A stretch of 8,608 nucleotides of DNA from positions 1 to 8,608 of the forward strand of contig JAHIFK010000209.1 of assembly GCA_018900975.1 (NCBI GenBank), read 5' to 3'. The notes beneath the pieces are model-generated. The model worked only from the letters and a program-made list of their open reading frames with translations. It was not told where the DNA came from and searched no databases. This document shows, one piece after another, positions 6,015-8,608 of the stretch. Position 1 is the stretch's first letter. Each line of letters opens with the position of its first letter. Source of the DNA: Methanobacteriota archaeon. Lineage in GTDB: Archaea > Halobacteriota > Methanosarcinia > Methanosarcinales > Methanoperedenaceae. The translations under genes and the position numbers were made by a program.

Positions 6015-6995
6015 ATGAAAATGAACGCCAGGATAAAGGCAGAGCTTATCTCTATAGGGGCTGTGGATATCGACCCCTCACTGCTTGGCAGGCTCACCGT
6101 ACCGACTGCGGGACCTGGCGCTGGAGGCAAAGCTTTTTTCTTAAGGTCGGGAAAACACAGAGTGAGACTGGTTGTAGATGATGGCTCACCCCTGCGTGCT
6201 GTCAGGGATAACGGCGACATCGTGATATTAAAAGGGGGGAAAGAGCTTGTACGAGGGACTATTGAGGACGAACTTATCCACTGTCCTGAGCAGGCGTACA
6301 TAACAATGAGCGAGCGGTGCATCTATGACTGCAAATTCTGTCCTGTCCCCAAGCTCAATGGAAAAGTAAAATCCACAGATGAGCTTCTGGCGCTCGTTGA
6401 AGAAGCGCACAGGCTCGGTAACATGAAAGGTATCTCGATAACTTCTGGTGTTGAGGTCTCACCAGAAAAAGAAGTTGAAAGGGCGGCTGACCTTGTAAAA
6501 AAGCTGAAGAAATACAAAGTTCCAATCGGCGTGTCAGTCTATCCCACAAAGGACTCGTCGCGCATATTAAAAGATGCCGGGGCAAGCGAAATAAAATATA
6601 ATGTGGAGACCATGGACAGGGAACTCTACGACAAATACTGCAAGAAGCCGCCTCTTGATTTCACACTCGACTGCCTGAAAGATGCGGTAAAGTTCTTTGG
6701 CAGGAACCGCGTGTTCACGAATTTCATAGTGGGGCTTGGTGAGACCGACGAAACCGTTGAAAAATACTATGAAGAGCTTGCAGCGATGGGAGTAATTCCA
6801 ATAATAAGGGCAGTGGGCGTGCATCCCCTGAGGTTCGGGGAACTGGAGGCAGAGCGCCCTACAAAGGAAAGGCTGCTGAAGCTGGCTGAGATGTCAAGAA
6901 GGATACTGGATAAATACAGTCTGGATGCAAGTGTTGCAGAGACCATGTGCCTTCCCTGCACAGGGTGCGACCTGAACCCTCATATTGACCTGTAA
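6015..6995 (+). CDS. Radical SAM enzyme, biotin-synthase-like, with C-terminal CxxCxxC
   Basis: This 326-residue cytoplasmic protein should bind a [4Fe-4S] cluster and S-adenosylmethionine and carry out a radical reaction; the substrate is unknown. The canonical motif CxxxCxxC is C102-IYD-C106-KF-C109, followed by the glycine-bearing strand GISITSGVEVSP that suits S-adenosylmethionine binding, and later NFIVGLGET, typical of TIM-barrel radical SAM proteins. Residues 1-90 form an N-terminal region of beta strands ending in ELIHCPEQAYITMSE, unusual for biotin synthase, which lacks such a leader. The C-terminus has C312-LP-C315-TG-C318, three more cysteines that could hold a second Fe-S cluster. 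An alternative start at the second Met (6021) would remove only two residues. It may share a transcript with the CDGSH gene 62 bases downstream. I place it in the biotin synthase/archaeal 'biotin synthase-related' group, but cannot name the exact family. Confidence 0.85.
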   Translation: MKMNARIKAELISIGAVDIDPSLLGRLTVPTAGPGAGGKAFFLRSGKHRVRLVVDDGSPLRAVRDNGDIVILKGGKELVRGTIEDELIHCPEQAYITMSERCIYDCKFCPVPKLNGKVKSTDELLALVEEAHRLGNMKGISITSGVEVSPEKEVERAADLVKKLKKYKVPIGVSVYPTKDSSRILKDAGASEIKYNVETMDRELYDKYCKKPPLDFTLDCLKDAVKFFGRNRVFTNFIVGLGETDETVEKYYEELAAMGVIPIIRAVGVHPLRFGELEAERPTKERLLKLAEMSRRILDKYSLDASVAETMCLPCTGCDLNPHIDL

Positions 6996-7057
6996 GATCT
7001 ATGCATACCTGGATGAAAAGGAAGGTAGCCAAAAAAGGTACATTGGAGAAATAGAAT

Positions 7058-7273
7058 ATGGAACCAGCAGATGATTTCAATATAAAGGTTAGCAAAAATG
7101 GGCCATACATAGTCTTCGGGAAAATCCCAATAATAGAATATGTGATAAATTGCGACTGCAAAGGCATCCCGATCGATTGGGTATCGGGAAAAGAATATAC
7201 TGTTAATGAAAAATGCTCATTATGCCGTTGCGGGCAATCAAAAAATAAACCCTTTTGCGATGGAAATAAATAA
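7058..7273 (+). CDS. CDGSH-type iron-sulfur protein, C-terminally truncated
   Basis: This 71-residue protein matches small archaeal and bacterial CDGSH (mitoNEET-like) proteins, which bind a [2Fe-2S] cluster through three Cys and one His. The early part, VSKNGPYIVFGKIPIIEYVI (11-30), is the usual lead-in strand. The cluster motif reads C56-R-C58-G-Q-S61-K-N-K-P65-F-C67-D-G-N-K71 and then stops. The histidine that should follow D-G-x is replaced by Lys71, and the short tail normally present after it is gone. Extra cysteines C32, C34 and C53 are not typical. No single-base shift just after the motif restores a family-like tail. The ATG is supported by ggag at 7045-7048, nine bases upstream. It may be a decayed gene, or a variant with different ligands. 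It lies 62 bases after the radical SAM gene on the same strand. Confidence 0.78.
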   Translation: MEPADDFNIKVSKNGPYIVFGKIPIIEYVINCDCKGIPIDWVSGKEYTVNEKCSLCRCGQSKNKPFCDGNK

Positions 7274-7460
7274 TTTTATCCATGGTTTTCATCTTAAATA
7301 TAATTATCTCACCATATCATTAATAGAATTGGCACACTATTCAGGTCACTTTGGTTTTGTCGACCCACTCTGCGGTCCCGGTGTGAATGAACCCCTTTGA
7401 TTCATCCTGAACCATTTACAAAGATGAGACGGGAATCCTTGCGATATTTGCTATTTTATT
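7274..7460. other. Intergenic spacer between converging CDGSH and zinc-ribbon genes
   Basis: I see no gene in this 187-base stretch. It starts AT-rich and contains a weak stem, atgaa with ttcat, near 7386-7404. No clear terminator or T-run was found on either strand. A 64-codon frame overlapping it from 7206 has no recognisable features. Confidence 0.5.
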
Positions 7461-7637
7461 TTATGCTGCCCTTGGCTTTATTTTATCTGACCCGCAGTTC
7501 GGGCATTTGGTCGCGCCTTTTTTCAGGAAGGTCTTCTTGCATGAGGTGCACCAGAACATCCCGCTCTTTTCTGCCATTTCTTTGAGATCTTCGGGTGTCA
7601 GCGAGAACGGTACATAAGTACTGCACATGAATATCAT
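7461..7637 (-). CDS. Small zinc-ribbon protein, 58 residues
   Basis: Translating the minus strand gives a 58-residue protein starting MIFMCSTYVPF and ending DKIKPRAA. It has a helical part (LTPEDLKEMAEKSG, 13-26) followed by a zinc ribbon: C30-TS-C33 and C45-PN-C48-G, two Cys pairs 11 residues apart, the pattern of a four-cysteine zinc site. Such small ribbons are common in methanogens and often bind nucleic acid or protein partners; the target here is unknown. The ATG at 7637-7635 is favoured by a full ggaggt (complement of 7648-7653) ten bases upstream and by an in-frame TAA just before it (7646-7644). The second Met (7628) is an alternative. The gene is divergent from the cytochrome gene and converges with the CDGSH gene. 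It is below common length cut-offs, so it is easily missed. Confidence 0.85.
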   Translation of the reverse strand: MIFMCSTYVPFSLTPEDLKEMAEKSGMFWCTSCKKTFLKKGATKCPNCGSDKIKPRAA

Positions 7638-7647
7638 TTCCCTTTAT

Positions 7648-7653
7648 ACCTCC
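7648..7653 (-). promoter_or_regulatory. Shine-Dalgarno site of the zinc-ribbon gene
   Basis: The minus strand reads ggaggt, a full-strength ribosome binding site, ten bases before the ATG at 7637. A TATA-like tttaatatg lies on the minus strand at about 7675-7683, which would place the transcription start close to this site. Confidence 0.6.
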
Positions 7654-7763
7654 ATAATAGGATACATTACATTTCATATTAAAGCTTCTGTATAGCAGAC
7701 GCTCATATTATCGGGACTTCGATCCATTTAGAAAAGATTATCAAATTAAAGTTTTAAGTAAGC

Positions 7764-8524
7764 TTGATTGCAATAAAGAAATTATTTGTGATTATTTTAA
7801 TATTATTCTTTTATTTTTCAATTCCCACATCCATTGCAGAAGAATGCACCTCATGCCATAAGATTAGACACGGGCTTACGGGTAATTCTTGCGATAATTG
7901 CCATTATAATACCACGTTCTCGAACGGTAAGCACATCCAAAAGCCATTTTCACCCGGCTTCGTGCACGACAGCCTTGACTGGGAGAAGGGGACAACGCCA
8001 ATGAAAAAGGTCCTGGCAGGCTCAATGAAAGCTGCCCTGTATGCCATGTGAGCATGCTGGAACACACATCCCCCACGCTCAATATCTGCGAGGACTGTCA
8101 TGTGAAAGAATTAATAAGAGGTAAACTGATAACTGTCAGGAAAATGGACATAACAGGCGGGTTTTTTGCGTTCAATGCACGCAATTATACCGGGCGTGTC
8201 CTCAGCAGGGGCGACCCATATCACTGGAACGCACCGGCTGACGTCATGCCTGACTCGAAGGACTGCGTGTTCTGCCATATACAGGAAGATGATATAATAA
8301 GAAAAGCCTGGGGAAACCCGCGCCCTCTTCAGTCAGACCCCTCGCATATCAATAAAAAAAGCAGCGACTGCATATATTGCCATGTGGATGGGCAATTCCG
8401 CAGCTTTCACGGTAAAGAGGTCGCAATAATAGTGGAAAGAACGCAGTGGAACTACATAATTGGGGCTTCAGTGTTTTTATGTTTGATTATTATAATAGTT
8501 ATTATAAAAAAGCGGAGGGCTTGA
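7764..8524 (+). pseudogene. Six-heme membrane-anchored c-type cytochrome, split by a frameshift
   Basis: Read as one gene of about 253 residues, this encodes an exported electron-transfer protein with six heme c sites. The first part (7764-8051) starts at TTG and has the signal peptide IAIKKLFVIILILFFYFSI to about residue 25, then CTSCH (28-32) and CDNCH (43-47). It then leaves frame and ends at 8051. The other frame is open from before the break and gives CPVCH (8033-8047), CEDCH (8087-8101), CVFCH (8264-8278) and CIYCH (8369-8383), then a C-terminal transmembrane helix (about 8450-8508) and the tail KKRRA. One extra G in the run at 7988-7991 would join WEKG to DNANEKGPGRLNES and restore a single frame. 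A GTG at 8048 starts the second frame in simple gene calls but would cut through heme site 3. The gene may be truly broken, or this may be a sequencing error in a homopolymer. No ATG or ribosome site supports the TTG start; GTG at 7788 is possible but loses the basic residues. Confidence 0.8.
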
Positions 8525-8608
8525 AAACAGGGCATATCAATATAAACCTATTTTACATAGTAGAACTATAACCCTTAAATTCCGAATAACAAATCTGATC
8601 CAGGGAAG
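8525..8608. other. Intergenic sequence after the cytochrome, to the window end
   Basis: These 84 bases are AT-rich and hold no recognisable gene or terminator hairpin. They could carry the promoter of a gene beyond the window. Confidence 0.4.

Noticed and set aside
7001..7054. 17-codon frame (MHTWMKRKVAKKG...) just before the CDGSH gene
   Set aside because: Very short, without its own ribosome site; its stop is close to the next start, but nothing else supports translation.
7206..7400. Alternative frame continuing past the CDGSH stop, as a frameshifted tail
   Set aside because: The protein after the stop shows no match to the usual CDGSH tail, so a simple frameshift is not supported.
7483..7677. 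64-codon minus-strand frame overlapping the zinc-ribbon gene
   Set aside because: It is another frame of the same region; the zinc-ribbon frame has the paired cysteines and the ribosome site, this one does not.
8048..8524. Separate cytochrome gene starting at GTG 8048
   Set aside because: The frame is open upstream and contains the CPVCH heme site immediately before 8048; a start there would lack a signal peptide and lose a heme.

Overview
The window looks like a piece of an archaeal chromosome, most likely from the Methanosarcinales, with a Methanoperedens-type (ANME-2d) organism as a reasonable guess. The evidence is an archaeal-type pantoate kinase, an archaeal lipoprotein with the COG4880-type beta-propeller, TATA-box promoters with short or absent leaders, AT-rich spacers, and a membrane-anchored multiheme c-type cytochrome. 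No rRNA, tRNA, CRISPR array or transposase gene was seen. The genus is inferred; no marker gene here proves it.

Layout, left to right. (1) 1-384, minus: the N-terminal part of pantoate kinase (coenzyme A synthesis), cut by the window edge. (2) 510-1403, plus: a six-helix membrane protein of the DUF7847-like kind. (3) 1407-1454: a hairpin plus T-tract terminator in the gap between convergent genes, serving the minus-strand gene. (4) 1480-3693, minus: a large secreted lipoprotein with a beta-propeller domain. (5) 3694-3838: a divergent promoter region. (6) 3839-5620, plus: a very AT-rich gene for a surface protein with a signal peptide, a degenerate von Willebrand A (VWA)-like domain, about twenty N-glycosylation sequons and a C-terminal membrane anchor. 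(7) 5709-5937: a GC-rich non-coding element bounded by perfect 12-base inverted repeats, holding two 68-base tandem units full of hairpins and ending in six Ts. (8) 6015-6995, plus: a radical SAM enzyme with an extra C-terminal cysteine cluster. (9) 7058-7273, plus: a CDGSH-type iron-sulfur protein that ends where its histidine ligand should be. (10) 7461-7637, minus: a 58-residue zinc-ribbon protein. (11) 7764-8524, plus: a six-heme membrane-anchored cytochrome broken by one frameshift in a run of four Gs.

The genes do not form one operon; strands alternate and most genes seem to have their own promoter. Three products are extracytoplasmic (beta-propeller lipoprotein, VWA-like protein, cytochrome), and one more is an integral membrane protein. 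The radical SAM gene and the CDGSH gene are 62 bases apart on the same strand and may share a transcript. The AT-rich VWA-like gene next to the GC-rich structured element looks like an inserted block. The structured element is the most unusual item: its shape suggests either a small non-autonomous mobile element or a folded non-coding RNA.
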